A stretch of 64,000 nucleotides of DNA from IMG/VR virus record IMGVR_UViG_3300032334_001937, positions 1 through 64,000 of that record. The stretch is one strand, 5' to 3'. Source of the stretch: a virus. The notes beneath the pieces were generated by a model. It was given only the letters and a program-made list of their open reading frames with translations. It was not told the DNA's origin and searched no databases. Made by a program: the position numbers and the translations under genes. Shown here piece by piece: positions 44,701-55,520 of the stretch. Numbering within the stretch: the stretch's first letter is position 1; each line of letters opens with the position of its first letter.

Positions 44701-46758
44701 TTAGAATCTTGTATCTCTGAAGTACGGTGGTACAAAGTAAGGAGGTGTAACAAAGTCTGGAGGTACAACAAAGTATGGTGGCACAAAGTACGGTGGTACA
44801 AAGTAAGGGAAGTACGGACCGAAGCTTGGTGGGAAGAACGGGAAGAACGGTGTAACTGCACTACCGCAGCAACTCCATCCATTTGGAACATCAGTATATA
44901 TGTCAGATCCTCCAAGGCGTGTAAGTCCAAGTTCAGAGCATGTAGCATTTGTAGGATTTGTAATTGTTCCTGGGCAAGGGTTTGGTGTAGTAAAAGTTGG
45001 TGGAATTACAAATGTTGGCGGAATAACAAAAGTTGGTGGTGTTGAACCAAATGTTGGCGGAGTTGCTGGAATATAAGAAGTAATGGTTCCTGATGAATAT
45101 TGGCTTCCAGCTCCATATTGATTAGTTCCTTTAGCATAACCAATAAAAATATATGGTGGTGGTGTTGCATCATTTGTAGTTACTGTATAAGAAAGAGTAT
45201 TTGATGCTCCTGAACTTACTGCCTTTAAAACAGTATAAGTTCCCATAGTTGTTCCAGCGTAAATAGAAAGATCGTATGTTGTTACTGGACCTCCAAAATA
45301 TTCTGTAGCTGTCAAAGTAATTGCTGATCCTGCTGCACCAGTTCCACTAAGCACTGGAACCATTATAGGAAGTGAAGGTGGTGCATATTCATAATCATCA
45401 GCATAATATGTGGCTGACCAACCATATGAATTGTATGCAGTAATTTTATAAGTAGCAATATCTCCAGCTACATATGATGGAGACCAAGAGTCTGTTGTTG
45501 AACTTGTAGTATGAGTTACACTAGATTTATATGCCATGCTTTCATTGTATAAAGTCCACTCATATTTATATTGAGTTGGAGAATTTCCCCAGGATCCAGC
45601 ATAGGCAGTTAATGTTCCACCAGAATTTGTAATTTCTTCTTTTGTGCCTGTTGTGTATGGACGCAAATAACTAACTGGAGTTACCCCAACAGTATAAAAA
45701 TCAAAAGAATAAGAGGGAACTGTTTGTGAGGACATTGTGCTTGATTTAGTATCTGATCCTCCTGATAAACCACTTGTTGTATTATATGGTGTAACTGTTA
45801 CGCTTATTGTGTCTCCTGTATTTACTGAGCCTAAAGATATAGAAGTTCCTGTAGTTGTTGTATTTTGAGCTGTTCCACCATTAATAGAATAACTAATTTT
45901 ATATTGGTTTGCATTTGTTGAAGCGCTCCATTGAACTAAAAATGATCCACCAGTTCCAGCATACCCATATACACTTGCGTGTCCAGTTACATAAACTGTA
46001 CTTGAATAATCAATACTTGCAGTAACAGATCCAGCACTTGTATAAGTTTGCGGTGATGTTGGAGAAGTTGTATAATTTAATGTATTACTATCTGCCTCAA
46101 GCAACCATGAAATTACAATTGAAGAAACGTTTGTAAGATTTGACCAAGCCAAAGTAAATGTTCCTGCATTTGCTGACGATGAATATGTGCCTACGTTTGG
46201 AGAAAGCTGACCAGTTCCAGAAGGTATTGGAGTTACGATTAAACCAGTCAGATCTGATGGTGTGCCAATACTAATTGGCAATCCATTACTATCTTCTGTA
46301 GTAGATTCACCATTAATATTTGCTGTTGCTGTTACAGAAAATCTATAATATTGTGTTGTTGCAATAAAATCTGATTCATAAATAGTTAATGTTTTAGTTT
46401 GTCCATTTGATATAGATGCAGAAGTTCCAATGTCTGTCCAATCTACTCCATCAGCTGATATCTGAAAAATATAGGTTTGACTAATTGTTCCTCCACCAGA
46501 ATAAGTCCAGGTTCCGTTTGTTCCAGTCAAAACAAGCCTTTGAATATTTGATACAGTTGTCCAAGGTCCAGCACTGATGGTTGGTACTGTATTAATTTGT
46601 GGACCAGATCCTCCAGACTTTGGCCAAAATGCTCTCCATCCAGAATTTCCTTTTACAAATGCTTTTGTTACAGCATGCCAAGATCCATCAGAACCTTTAA
46701 CAAAAAACTTGGAAACTTTACTCCAAGAACCACCTGCTCCCTTTACAAAATACCCCAT
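44701..46758 (-). CDS. Minor tail protein with Ig-like repeats and Pro/aromatic tail
   Basis: The 685-residue protein begins with three 15-residue repeats (FVKG at 4, 19 and 34). It has several Ig/FN3-like domains, and ends in a Cys-containing region and a run of PPYF/PPTF repeats (last 100 residues). It lies downstream of the larger tail genes and probably forms the tip or receptor-binding fibre. The 3'-end DNA is a tandem repeat (44715-44815). Confidence 0.75.
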   Translation of the reverse strand: MGYFVKGAGGSWSKVSKFFVKGSDGSWHAVTKAFVKGNSGWRAFWPKSGGSGPQINTVPTISAGPWTTVSNIQRLVLTGTNGTWTYSGGGTISQTYIFQISADGVDWTDIGTSASISNGQTKTLTIYESDFIATTQYYRFSVTATANINGESTTEDSNGLPISIGTPSDLTGLIVTPIPSGTGQLSPNVGTYSSSANAGTFTLAWSNLTNVSSIVISWLLEADSNTLNYTTSPTSPQTYTSAGSVTASIDYSSTVYVTGHASVYGYAGTGGSFLVQWSASTNANQYKISYSINGGTAQNTTTTGTSISLGSVNTGDTISVTVTPYNTTSGLSGGSDTKSSTMSSQTVPSYSFDFYTVGVTPVSYLRPYTTGTKEEITNSGGTLTAYAGSWGNSPTQYKYEWTLYNESMAYKSSVTHTTSSTTDSWSPSYVAGDIATYKITAYNSYGWSATYYADDYEYAPPSLPIMVPVLSGTGAAGSAITLTATEYFGGPVTTYDLSIYAGTTMGTYTVLKAVSSGASNTLSYTVTTNDATPPPYIFIGYAKGTNQYGAGSQYSSGTITSYIPATPPTFGSTPPTFVIPPTFVIPPTFTTPNPCPGTITNPTNATCSELGLTRLGGSDIYTDVPNGWSCCGSAVTPFFPFFPPSFGPYFPYFVPPYFVPPYFVVPPDFVTPPYFVPPYFRDTRF
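44715..44815 (-). repeat. Short tandem repeat of Pro-Tyr-Phe codons
   Basis: The plus strand repeats units of about 12-15 bases similar to GGTACAAAGTACGG, encoding PPYFV units at the C-terminus of the minor tail protein. Repeat number can vary by slippage, changing fibre reach. Confidence 0.7.
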
Positions 46759-49700
46759 TTAGTACACCACAAATAGATCCCCAATAACACCAGTATTACT
46801 TGTTGGTGTTCCAGTACCGATAGGGTCAGTAGTTCTTCCATAATAAACCGCCATACCTCTTAAAAGTTCTCCAGTGTATTCACTTTGAACAACTGTTCTC
46901 TGTCTTCCATAAGGACCAAGTGGAGATAAGTCTTCTCCTCCAGATTCTATTCTTCCATCACCAAGTCTATAGTTAGTTGATGGATTTTTTCTATATGCAA
47001 TATCTGCATTACCTTGAAAGTTAATTCCATAAATTTGTACGCCAGTACTAGATAAAATAATTGTAGATGCAGAATCATATGGAGAATCGTTTTGATCTGC
47101 AAGAGTTGATGCTTGTAGTTTAACGCTACCATTATTGACTGTAATTGCACCTACTGCATCATTTGGTCCTGATGTAATAATAATTCCTGGTTTATTTCCA
47201 GTTATTGGCTCTAGGCTAATAGCAACACTTTCAGACGCTTTAATTTGAATACCTGTAGATGTTGCAGACAAGAAAGGTTTTGTTTCTGAACCAGTATAAG
47301 TTCCAGTAAATATTCCAATACCACTCTTTGTTGCCTCATATCTATCTTTAAACCCTGATCCTGCTGAAAGATAAGGTGCATTTGTTGGACCAGAAGATGC
47401 TATCTCTTTGCCTGTTGACCAAGGCTCCGTTGCACTTGGAGCTGTTAAATAAATGTTTCCATTTCTTGGAACTAAATAAGAAACAGCACTATTACCTGCA
47501 GTAGAAAGAGACATGTATCCATGCTCTCCATTCATACTCATTGTTCCTAATGCTCCTACGCTTGATACGGTACCTGCAATAGTTGCATTAGTTGCGTATA
47601 GTGCTCCACCTAAAGTTACTCTAAATGGGTTTGATGTAGAGGTTGGTCCATAAGTACCCGCCCAAAATACGTTATCTGTTGTTGAATTTCCTGGACTATT
47701 AATACCAGCCTTTGAATCAGAAACCAGTGGGTGAGACACTGCGATAAAGCCATTGGTTGAGTCAATTTCAATATTACCTTTACCAGAAATTGAAGTCTTA
47801 TAAATCCTATTACTATCAACTGTCCAACCGCCTATATCAGCAGCGTTTGTAGTAAAGATGGCACCATTGGCCAAAGGAGTTGTCAACATGGCTGTATAGC
47901 CACCTGAAGCGTTGTGGGCTGCTATTCCTGATGAGTTAAAGACAGTCCTTATACCGCTGCTTACTGTACCTCCAGATCCAAGGGCATATAATGATCCACC
48001 ATTTAGTTTGACATTTCCAGTAAATTCACCACCAGTTGCATATAGTGTTCCAGTTAGTGTTGCACCTGTAGCAGTTAGTGTTCCATCATTTTTAACTGCA
48101 AATAATCCACCAGCACTAATTAGGTTGCTAGAAGGATCACCATTACCTATGATGGTAATTTCTCTTGCTGTTACTTCACCTGTTGGAGTTACTGTAAATT
48201 TTGCAGATGAGTTACCACCGCTTGTAGAACTTCCTGCCCAAAACGAATATGTGCCAGATGCTGAAAGTCCTGTATATTTTGTTGGTGGTCCTGATAAATC
48301 ATTTTCAATTTTATATTCAGAAATTTTCCAGTCAGCTATCTGTGCTTGCTTTGTAATAAATGTTGGTGTTCCAGCTGATGCATCTGAAACAATCTGTGTT
48401 GATGGTGAAGTATTGGTTGCGTCATATGCAAAAATACCAGAGCTTTTAAATATAGTTCTTTTTCCTGATGTTGCACTATTACCTGCGTAAATAACTCCAT
48501 TAGCACCAAATGTAATTGGACTTTCAAAAGATGTAATCTGTGCTGGGTCAAGTGGTGTTGTTGTTCCTTCTGCAGAATAATTTGATGTGTTACCAAAGTC
48601 ATCATAATATCTAATTTTAATATATACAGTTGTGTAGTCAGTATCTGTAATAACTGCAGGACTTAATCCAGCATAAACTACATAGGTATCGTCTGTTGGG
48701 TCTCCAGACCAAGCTGTATGCTTTGCATATACCTCTGCAAAAACAGCACCTGTTGGCAATGTAAAGTTAACTGAATAAGCATTAGATAAAGGAACTGTTG
48801 TAAATGTTGGAGTAACCCCTGAGAGCGGATTTGATCTTGCTGCTACGTTAAATGAAACTCCAGAAGACTTATTGTCATTTATATCAATACTTTTTAATAG
48901 TCCAGAGAAAGAACTGTAGTGCTCTCCAAATTGATCAAATAAATCTTTTTTGGTGATGATTGTTGTCTGGCTTGTTCCACCTCCAGTTGGGAAGCGATAA
49001 AAATATCCTACTAAGTTATTTGGTGCAGTTAATTGTATCTGAACTCTTACCGCAGCATCTGAAGATGGAAGTGTGTAAGCAACCACAACATCGTCATTTA
49101 CCCAAGATCCAGATACTGAAGCAACTTCACTTGGTGGTGTATTGTCAACTGATACTGGACTGGTTGGAGTAACAGCAGCAGCTGTAGAATAGGCTGTTGT
49201 TAGTCCACCATCTGAAGTAAATCTTGCTTTTACCCAACGCTTATTAAAGTTATGGGCAATAATATTAGCTGGATTAACTGTTCCTAAATAAGCTCTTGAA
49301 TATGTTACACCTGTTGGTTCTGTAGAGCTTGTTGATTCGTACTCAACAATTTCAATTGAGTTATAGGCACTTTGGGTTGGAGTAGTGTATGCAACACTAT
49401 ACCCTGCATTAATTGCCGTTACAGTAATTACTGGAACTGGTAAATCTAAAACATAAGTCGGAATAGTTCCAGCACATATTGTTTGGCTAATATTATTTAG
49501 GGGATCTGCAACAAGAACACATATTCCTGTTATTGCTGCTCTAAATATTCCAAATGTTTGAACATTTAATGTTTTTGTTAGGGTAACGGTTTGTGCTGTT
49601 TGTGTTTTATTTGCAGGGAATGTATTAAGAGCTGTGCGTTTTGTAATGCCATCTGCCGTTAATTCAAGAATAAATTGAGAAACTGTGCTATTAAGTTTGT

Positions 49701-50073
49701 TGGTGTAGTCCCAATTAAACTGTACAACTAAATCTTCTCCAACCCAACTAGCGGTTACATTGGTTGGGTCTGTTGGAATAATTACTACTGGGCCTTGTCC
49801 AGGATAAATAGATTCGGGCATTCCGTTAATTGGTGGAAGGTATGTATCTTTTGTATTATCTTTACTCTTACTTACATTTGATCCTGATTGATTCCCTGGA
49901 GTTGTTCCGCCAGCAACTAAAGATTTTCCATCAAGACCAACAATATCAATTTCTGCACCTTGACGTGATTTTGTTTGATTTATTTTATCCCAAGCAACTC
50001 TTGGATCATCTGCACTGATTGGGACTGTTGGATTCTTTGCAACAGATTTGCTACTTTGATATTTTGATTTCAC
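46759..50073 (-). CDS. Minor tail protein with FN3-like domains
   Basis: The 1104-residue protein has an N-terminal anchor, repeated FN3/Ig-like domains (TDPTNVTASWVGEDLVVQFNW block), and a C-terminal part rich in Gly/Asn beta-repeats (ATGATLTGTLYATGGEFTG) as in central tail-fibre tips. Such proteins bind the host surface. A GTG start follows the gene at 50087 after 13 bases. The exact role is not assigned. Confidence 0.75.
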   Translation of the reverse strand: MKSKYQSSKSVAKNPTVPISADDPRVAWDKINQTKSRQGAEIDIVGLDGKSLVAGGTTPGNQSGSNVSKSKDNTKDTYLPPINGMPESIYPGQGPVVIIPTDPTNVTASWVGEDLVVQFNWDYTNKLNSTVSQFILELTADGITKRTALNTFPANKTQTAQTVTLTKTLNVQTFGIFRAAITGICVLVADPLNNISQTICAGTIPTYVLDLPVPVITVTAINAGYSVAYTTPTQSAYNSIEIVEYESTSSTEPTGVTYSRAYLGTVNPANIIAHNFNKRWVKARFTSDGGLTTAYSTAAAVTPTSPVSVDNTPPSEVASVSGSWVNDDVVVAYTLPSSDAAVRVQIQLTAPNNLVGYFYRFPTGGGTSQTTIITKKDLFDQFGEHYSSFSGLLKSIDINDNKSSGVSFNVAARSNPLSGVTPTFTTVPLSNAYSVNFTLPTGAVFAEVYAKHTAWSGDPTDDTYVVYAGLSPAVITDTDYTTVYIKIRYYDDFGNTSNYSAEGTTTPLDPAQITSFESPITFGANGVIYAGNSATSGKRTIFKSSGIFAYDATNTSPSTQIVSDASAGTPTFITKQAQIADWKISEYKIENDLSGPPTKYTGLSASGTYSFWAGSSTSGGNSSAKFTVTPTGEVTAREITIIGNGDPSSNLISAGGLFAVKNDGTLTATGATLTGTLYATGGEFTGNVKLNGGSLYALGSGGTVSSGIRTVFNSSGIAAHNASGGYTAMLTTPLANGAIFTTNAADIGGWTVDSNRIYKTSISGKGNIEIDSTNGFIAVSHPLVSDSKAGINSPGNSTTDNVFWAGTYGPTSTSNPFRVTLGGALYATNATIAGTVSSVGALGTMSMNGEHGYMSLSTAGNSAVSYLVPRNGNIYLTAPSATEPWSTGKEIASSGPTNAPYLSAGSGFKDRYEATKSGIGIFTGTYTGSETKPFLSATSTGIQIKASESVAISLEPITGNKPGIIITSGPNDAVGAITVNNGSVKLQASTLADQNDSPYDSASTIILSSTGVQIYGINFQGNADIAYRKNPSTNYRLGDGRIESGGEDLSPLGPYGRQRTVVQSEYTGELLRGMAVYYGRTTDPIGTGTPTSNTGVIGDLFVVY

Positions 50074-50086
50074 TGTAGCGCCTTAA

Positions 50087-50593
50087 TTATTTTGGACCTA
50101 TTGCTTGCCAATTTAAATAACAGTGACCGCTTAAAGCAGATACTGGTAAAGCATCTCCTCTATTTATCCTATAACTAAACTTATCTCTTGTAACATTATA
50201 AACATTAACAACAATATTGTGATCTGTACTAACAACACTTGTAAATCCAAACTGAATAGTTGCAGTAACAATTGGAATTGAGCTAAAAGCTGTTGCCCCA
50301 GTTGCTTCATCTCCGTAATCAATATCACCGTAATATATGTTTGCAGTACTTAATGAAGCATTATCACCAGAAAAATCTATGCGAGTTCTTCCATAAAGAA
50401 TCTTTTCGGAGCCAGGGTTGTACTCATGACCAACTGCATCTTCTGTGTTCCAGTTAGGAGTACCCGTTCCAACAACCCCAAAATTATTTGTAATAGTATT
50501 AATACTGTCGCTGTGCTGATTAACAACATTAATAAGTTGATGCCAAGCAGCAAGGTCAATAATATTTGGATCTGATATTTTTACATATGGCAT
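50087..50593 (-). CDS. Small tail-associated protein
   Basis: The 168-residue protein has a helical N-terminus (LAAWHQLINVVNQHSDSI) and a beta-rich C-terminal part with an N-V-Y-N block. It sits between two minor tail genes and has its own promoter (50614-50622). It is probably a fibre or baseplate component. Confidence 0.65.
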   Translation of the reverse strand: MPYVKISDPNIIDLAAWHQLINVVNQHSDSINTITNNFGVVGTGTPNWNTEDAVGHEYNPGSEKILYGRTRIDFSGDNASLSTANIYYGDIDYGDEATGATAFSSIPIVTATIQFGFTSVVSTDHNIVVNVYNVTRDKFSYRINRGDALPVSALSGHCYLNWQAIGPK

Positions 50594-50613
50594 TCTGTTC
50601 TCCTATTTTATTA

Positions 50614-50622
50614 ATTATACCA
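50614..50622 (-). promoter_or_regulatory. Extended -10 in the tail operon
   Basis: The minus strand reads TGGTATAAT (-10 hexamer 50614-50619), just after the stop of the 1461-residue tail gene and before the AGGAG ribosome site of 50593. It may boost the distal tail genes. Confidence 0.6.
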
Positions 50623-50628
50623 CAGGGC

Positions 50629-53600
50629 CTAGTAGATCCTGTTAAGTGTTAACTGTGTGTCAAGTCCTTGATCAAAAGTATGATTAACTGAGCTTACAAT
50701 ATATTTTTGATTAGATATTCCATTTAGTGAGTATGTCAGGGTTACTACATCTCCCACTTGAATTAGTGGATTGCCAAATACATTTAGCGATACCGTTTTT
50801 GAAAAACCTTCAATGCCCATAGATATAACCTTGAGCATTCTTTGTCCTGCCTGCTTTGACTGAATCCATTCTGAATCTAGTTGTGCTGTTTCTAGTATGT
50901 TGGCTGGATCAATTACTACCTCTAAAATTTCTGGATCTGAAGGGGCAACAATTTCATGTGTCCAAAGATTAAGATTGATTGTAACTTGATTAAGCTCATC
51001 TGCTTCTTTTCTCAAAAAAACAAGATTAGACGAGTTATTTGCAATTGCCATCTTTGCTCTAAATCCTGTATTAATTGGTGTTGAGTATGACAGTGAGTAT
51101 TCATCAACTAGTTTCTTTTGATATTGTTTTTGATCACTTTGATCGGTTCCTGGGAAATAATACCACATATACTCAATTGGTAAAATGTCAACTGAAACTG
51201 CTGCAGGGGTTGTATATTGAACATCATAATAATTAATACCAGATATCTCTGGTGTTGTTTGCATCATGTATGTTGAGTAATCACCATACAAGTTTTGATG
51301 TTGTACAAGACCATTTAAGAATTCTCTATCTTGATAATAATAGCTTACGCTTCTTTCTTTAAGTGGTTTTTCAGTTGCATGAATTTCTCTAAGCGATGTT
51401 GTGCTTATTGGATTTGGAGAAACATCTCCAGTATACTCATACAGTGCAGGAATTGCTGTTGGAGTAGCGGTAGTCAAAAATCCAAACTTAGTACTATAAC
51501 CAATATTGTCATTAAAGTATGGTTTTTGTCTCATTCCAGTTTTCTTATTTACTTCAGTTGTTTTCCATCCAGATCCTCCTGGATTTGTAACTGTGTTATA
51601 ATCATCTGATTTAGTTTCATTCCAACCAGTAACCTCAATATTATTTATGAATACTGAAAGTATTCTTTTCTCATCTCCTGATGAACCATTTTCTCCATCC
51701 TCTCCATCTGAAAGATAATGAACAACCTTTAGGTTAAATGGGTTATCTGTTGTATAACTATATGTTGCAGGATCTGTGGTTGTATCCTTTTTAATGATTT
51801 TTGAAAAATTATTTACAACGCTATTGCAAATACCTGTTACATCTGCAAAATATTCATTTTCTGATCCATTAAAAATATGCAATAAATATCTATATTTTGG
51901 CGGGTTGTAATAGGCAACTGTCTTAGGGTCAAGTCTATTAAACCTTTGGAGCTCTACATAATATGTTCCGCCAGTGTCTGTCTCACTTGGCATATTAAAA
52001 AATAAACCAGATGCAATTTTAAAGTTGGTATCTGGCATATCAAACTTTACTGAATATGTCTGATAATATTGTTCGGTTTCATTTGTTGGATAAATAATTA
52101 CATATTGATCTGTTAATCCACTAACTTTTATCTTATCAATGCTTGGTAGTGCTGGATCTTGATCATAGTCGTCAACAATTGAGGTGTATCCAGTAGAGCT
52201 ACCAACTGTCCATCCATCTCTATCAATAAGTTTTTCTGATAAACCTTTACTGTCTAAATCAGTAATTCTTGAGTGAGCAGATGGAACTGTTCCAAACATA
52301 CCTCTTTGTACATTTGTTATGTTTCCTAATGTACGAATTAATACATCATAGTCAGAAGATATGGTTGCTTCTCCTCCAGATATATATGCTCCTTCTTGTG
52401 TACCCTCAATTTCAAACCAAGTGCTTGATGCATCAATAATGGTTCCAGATATATTGAATATTTGCGGATTAACTGCAGTAATATTTACTCTGTCTCCAAC
52501 GCTAAAATTATTTGCTGCTGTATAAACAATTGTTCCTCCATTTGAATTTACATCTGTGATTGTGGCATAAGATACCTTTAGCTCAACAGCATATTCTCTA
52601 ATAAAATTATTAATCTCTGCCTGCAACTGTAGATCATTTTTTACTGAAACCTTTTTGCTGGTGCCTGGATTTTCATCATCAATATATGGATCTGTTGATT
52701 TTGAAATTACATACTCTTTGTATAGAACTGAAACAATTTCATTCTCAATAAATGCATATCCATTTGCATCACGATTAAATGTATGAAAAATATTTTGTAG
52801 GTCGTTAACATTCATGCTAAATGAATTACTATCTTTTGCCATATCACTATACAAATAGTTAAATCCAACAGAGTCTATACTTTGTTGTTGCCATACTACG
52901 TCGTTAGACGCTGTATACAAAAATGATGATGAGTCTTTAATTGTAGGGTTTTTTACATTTTGCAAAGATGGAGATTGCTTTACCTTTGGTGACTGATACC
53001 TTAAAGAAACTTTTCCTGGCTTTGCTTTATTTGAAACTGAAAAACCATTCTTCTTAATATCATTATCATTTAATGAGAATGAGGATGTAGTTGTTGTAAG
53101 AATATCCTGTAGGCTTAAAAATTCCATTACTCCATACTCATTAATGTATGCCCCAATTTGATATGCTACAAAAATTTTGTTAAGTGTATCTAAGATTGTT
53201 GAGTCTTTTGAGTTACAGTAAAAATAAGAAATATCCATAGGTAGTGTTTTGCTATTGCAAACTTTATATAATGAATCATAGTTATAATCAGTAAACCCAA
53301 CAAGATCCAAAATGTTTGTAATAATGTCAAATACTGACTTTAAATTAGCAACATAATCTGGAGCTGGAGTAGACTGTAGATATCTAGTAATGTCTAGACA
53401 CTGAATAGATACTGTGTCTATGTCATTTTCGTCCCATGTATCAGAATAGAATACTCCGCCTGGTATATATTTGTTTGTAGAAACAGCATTAGATGGCTTA
53501 GAATATTCAAAAATATTAAATCCAACATAGAGCTTAATATTTTTTCTTAATATGTTTGCAAGAAGTGTTGATGATTGATCACTTTGACTTGAAAAAATGC

Positions 53601-55014
53601 TAACTAGCTGACCATTATTTACTAATGGTATTCCAGAAAGTGTAACGTTGCAAGAATTTGAGTTAACTGAAGATATTGGCAAAGCACTGTTTTGTGTATC
53701 TAGCATTTTTTCTATTGATAAAGATTGCACAAAATCTGAAATATCAACTTCAAGTCTTGGAGATACTTCAATAACCTGCATTCTATTAAGGTCATTGACT
53801 AAATCAAGACTGGTGTAAGAGCTAACTTCAGTTCTTGGAGTAGTAGATTTTTGTTTTACTGTTATTTTACTGAACGATGTTGCGTTACTTATTGTTCCAG
53901 TGCTAGTAAACTTTGGCAAAGTTGATGGTACCCATTTAGTTTTTGTCCACATTGTTCCTGTCCAGTACAGCGTTAAAACTCCAGTAGTAAAGCTTTCTGA
54001 GTTTACTGGGAAAGTTACATCACTATTGTTATCAACTTGGATTAACTGTCCATCCAAATAAATATTGATTATTGGGACTGAAAGTAAAGTATTAAACTTA
54101 ATAACTATTTTATTTGTTAAGATTGACTTTTCATATATACCAGAGATACTTGGAAGATATTCAAGTACAGAGTCAATTGGCTCTGAAACAAAATATTTAT
54201 ATGGAGCAATGTCTGAAGCTACAACACTTTTTAATCCTGGTACTGGGGATGAAGCAAAGAAAAAAGATGGCATATGTACAATTGGGCTAATTGGAGAATA
54301 ATTTACGCCAGAGTAGCCATTGATAATAGATGAGTTAATCTTTCTATAGTTAGCTGGTGGAGTACAGCTTGAGTTACCAGACTGAATGTATGATTCCCCT
54401 GGTCTAAAATGTGTAAAAGCACTATCTGTTGGCCACAAGCTTCCGCTTGTATGATCTGAATAAGATGTTTCAAAAATATGAGGTACAGTAAAATATACAA
54501 CAGGATTAATATCTGTTCCACTTAAAGCATTAACATTAATTGTATATGTAAAAGAAGACATGCCAGAACCTCTTGGGGTTGTGCCAATAGAGGTAATAAT
54601 TTTTGTCCAGCCCAAAGAAGTTGCTTCTTCTTGGCTTGTTCCATATTGATTTATTTCGCTTTCAGCAAAAGCTGTTACCATTACTGGGATTGCATTATTA
54701 GTTTTTACATAAGTAACTATTTTATACGCATGACCTTCATTTACAGAAACAGTATATGCCACTGATCCTTTTCCGTCAGCCATTGTAAATTTTTTAGTTG
54801 TAAAATTTTTCTTTTCTTCATCATTTGAAGCAGTAACAGTTCCAGAAGATAGCGTTGGTGTATACTCAGTTGATCCTGCAGCAACAGTAATATATGGTGG
54901 ATTAAATAAATTATGATTCCACTCAGCAGAAACTACAGGAACTAAACCAATAGAGCCTGAATCTTTAAATATATCGTTGCTTTCGCTTTGAGTTAATGTT
55001 CCCACCTTTAACAT
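50629..55014 (-). CDS. Large minor tail protein
   Basis: The 1461-residue protein is beta-rich, with repeated Ser/Thr-rich segments and a C-terminal block NIQKYIVSSVNHTFDQGL-type that looks like a phage tail 'Tal/gpJ' ending. No enzymatic motif is recognised. It is placed between the 168-residue tail protein and a Dit-like gene, consistent with a baseplate hub or tip component. Confidence 0.75.
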   Translation of the reverse strand: MLKVGTLTQSESNDIFKDSGSIGLVPVVSAEWNHNLFNPPYITVAAGSTEYTPTLSSGTVTASNDEEKKNFTTKKFTMADGKGSVAYTVSVNEGHAYKIVTYVKTNNAIPVMVTAFAESEINQYGTSQEEATSLGWTKIITSIGTTPRGSGMSSFTYTINVNALSGTDINPVVYFTVPHIFETSYSDHTSGSLWPTDSAFTHFRPGESYIQSGNSSCTPPANYRKINSSIINGYSGVNYSPISPIVHMPSFFFASSPVPGLKSVVASDIAPYKYFVSEPIDSVLEYLPSISGIYEKSILTNKIVIKFNTLLSVPIINIYLDGQLIQVDNNSDVTFPVNSESFTTGVLTLYWTGTMWTKTKWVPSTLPKFTSTGTISNATSFSKITVKQKSTTPRTEVSSYTSLDLVNDLNRMQVIEVSPRLEVDISDFVQSLSIEKMLDTQNSALPISSVNSNSCNVTLSGIPLVNNGQLVSIFSSQSDQSSTLLANILRKNIKLYVGFNIFEYSKPSNAVSTNKYIPGGVFYSDTWDENDIDTVSIQCLDITRYLQSTPAPDYVANLKSVFDIITNILDLVGFTDYNYDSLYKVCNSKTLPMDISYFYCNSKDSTILDTLNKIFVAYQIGAYINEYGVMEFLSLQDILTTTTSSFSLNDNDIKKNGFSVSNKAKPGKVSLRYQSPKVKQSPSLQNVKNPTIKDSSSFLYTASNDVVWQQQSIDSVGFNYLYSDMAKDSNSFSMNVNDLQNIFHTFNRDANGYAFIENEIVSVLYKEYVISKSTDPYIDDENPGTSKKVSVKNDLQLQAEINNFIREYAVELKVSYATITDVNSNGGTIVYTAANNFSVGDRVNITAVNPQIFNISGTIIDASSTWFEIEGTQEGAYISGGEATISSDYDVLIRTLGNITNVQRGMFGTVPSAHSRITDLDSKGLSEKLIDRDGWTVGSSTGYTSIVDDYDQDPALPSIDKIKVSGLTDQYVIIYPTNETEQYYQTYSVKFDMPDTNFKIASGLFFNMPSETDTGGTYYVELQRFNRLDPKTVAYYNPPKYRYLLHIFNGSENEYFADVTGICNSVVNNFSKIIKKDTTTDPATYSYTTDNPFNLKVVHYLSDGEDGENGSSGDEKRILSVFINNIEVTGWNETKSDDYNTVTNPGGSGWKTTEVNKKTGMRQKPYFNDNIGYSTKFGFLTTATPTAIPALYEYTGDVSPNPISTTSLREIHATEKPLKERSVSYYYQDREFLNGLVQHQNLYGDYSTYMMQTTPEISGINYYDVQYTTPAAVSVDILPIEYMWYYFPGTDQSDQKQYQKKLVDEYSLSYSTPINTGFRAKMAIANNSSNLVFLRKEADELNQVTINLNLWTHEIVAPSDPEILEVVIDPANILETAQLDSEWIQSKQAGQRMLKVISMGIEGFSKTVSLNVFGNPLIQVGDVVTLTYSLNGISNQKYIVSSVNHTFDQGLDTQLTLNRIY

Positions 55015-55520
55015 TAGATCTCCGTAAACTCAATATTTATATCTACATAATCTGATAAAGATGTTCTCTTTGATAAAGTTTTTGCAAATGTTGTGATAAA
55101 AGCACTGTATGTTCTATATCCAGTTGCATCAGTTATTGTTGCTTCTGTCTGTGCAGTCTTAAAGTTATGCCCTGATTCATTTGGGACTGAACCAGCAGCA
55201 GGATCTGAAGCAAGCTTTGACTCAACAACCTTTAAATATATCGGCACACCAGCATTGGCATTATAAAATGATTCCATCCAGGCAGCACCGTAGTTACCAT
55301 CAGCTGTTTCTGATGATCTTGTTGGCAAGAATGTCCAGGCTGTTGATATTCTATGCTTTTTAGCAATAACATATTTTCTCATAGTACCGTTAGCCATACG
55401 TGTTGTTTGCTCAATTAAATCTACATCTATTTGTATTGGTTGTCTATTATGGTCAGTAAGCTTATACCAGGTTGACCCATTAAGGGAAACCTGTATACCC
55501 GCTTGAATTTTATATGCCAT
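55014..55520 (-). CDS. Tail protein next to the tape measure (Dit-like)
   Basis: The 168-residue protein has a beta-rich pattern (QVSLNGSTWYKLTDHNRQPI) and ends in DINIEFTEI. It follows the tape measure gene immediately, which is where distal tail proteins are found. It overlaps both neighbours. I infer a baseplate role; a major tail protein is less likely. Confidence 0.55.
   Translation of the reverse strand: MAYKIQAGIQVSLNGSTWYKLTDHNRQPIQIDVDLIEQTTRMANGTMRKYVIAKKHRISTAWTFLPTRSSETADGNYGAAWMESFYNANAGVPIYLKVVESKLASDPAAGSVPNESGHNFKTAQTEATITDATGYRTYSAFITTFAKTLSKRTSLSDYVDINIEFTEI

Noticed and set aside
44701-44850. CRISPR-like short repeats near 44.7 kb
   Set aside because: The repeats are contiguous, in frame and encode Pro/Tyr/Phe units; there are no unique spacers.
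44701-46758. Diversity-generating retroelement target at the end of the tail-fibre gene
   Set aside because: No reverse transcriptase, template repeat or variability region with adenine-rich copies was found in the window.
47912-48490. 192-aa plus-strand ORF within the minor tail gene
   Set aside because: Antisense shadow of a 1104-residue gene with clear domains; no promoter or ribosome site.
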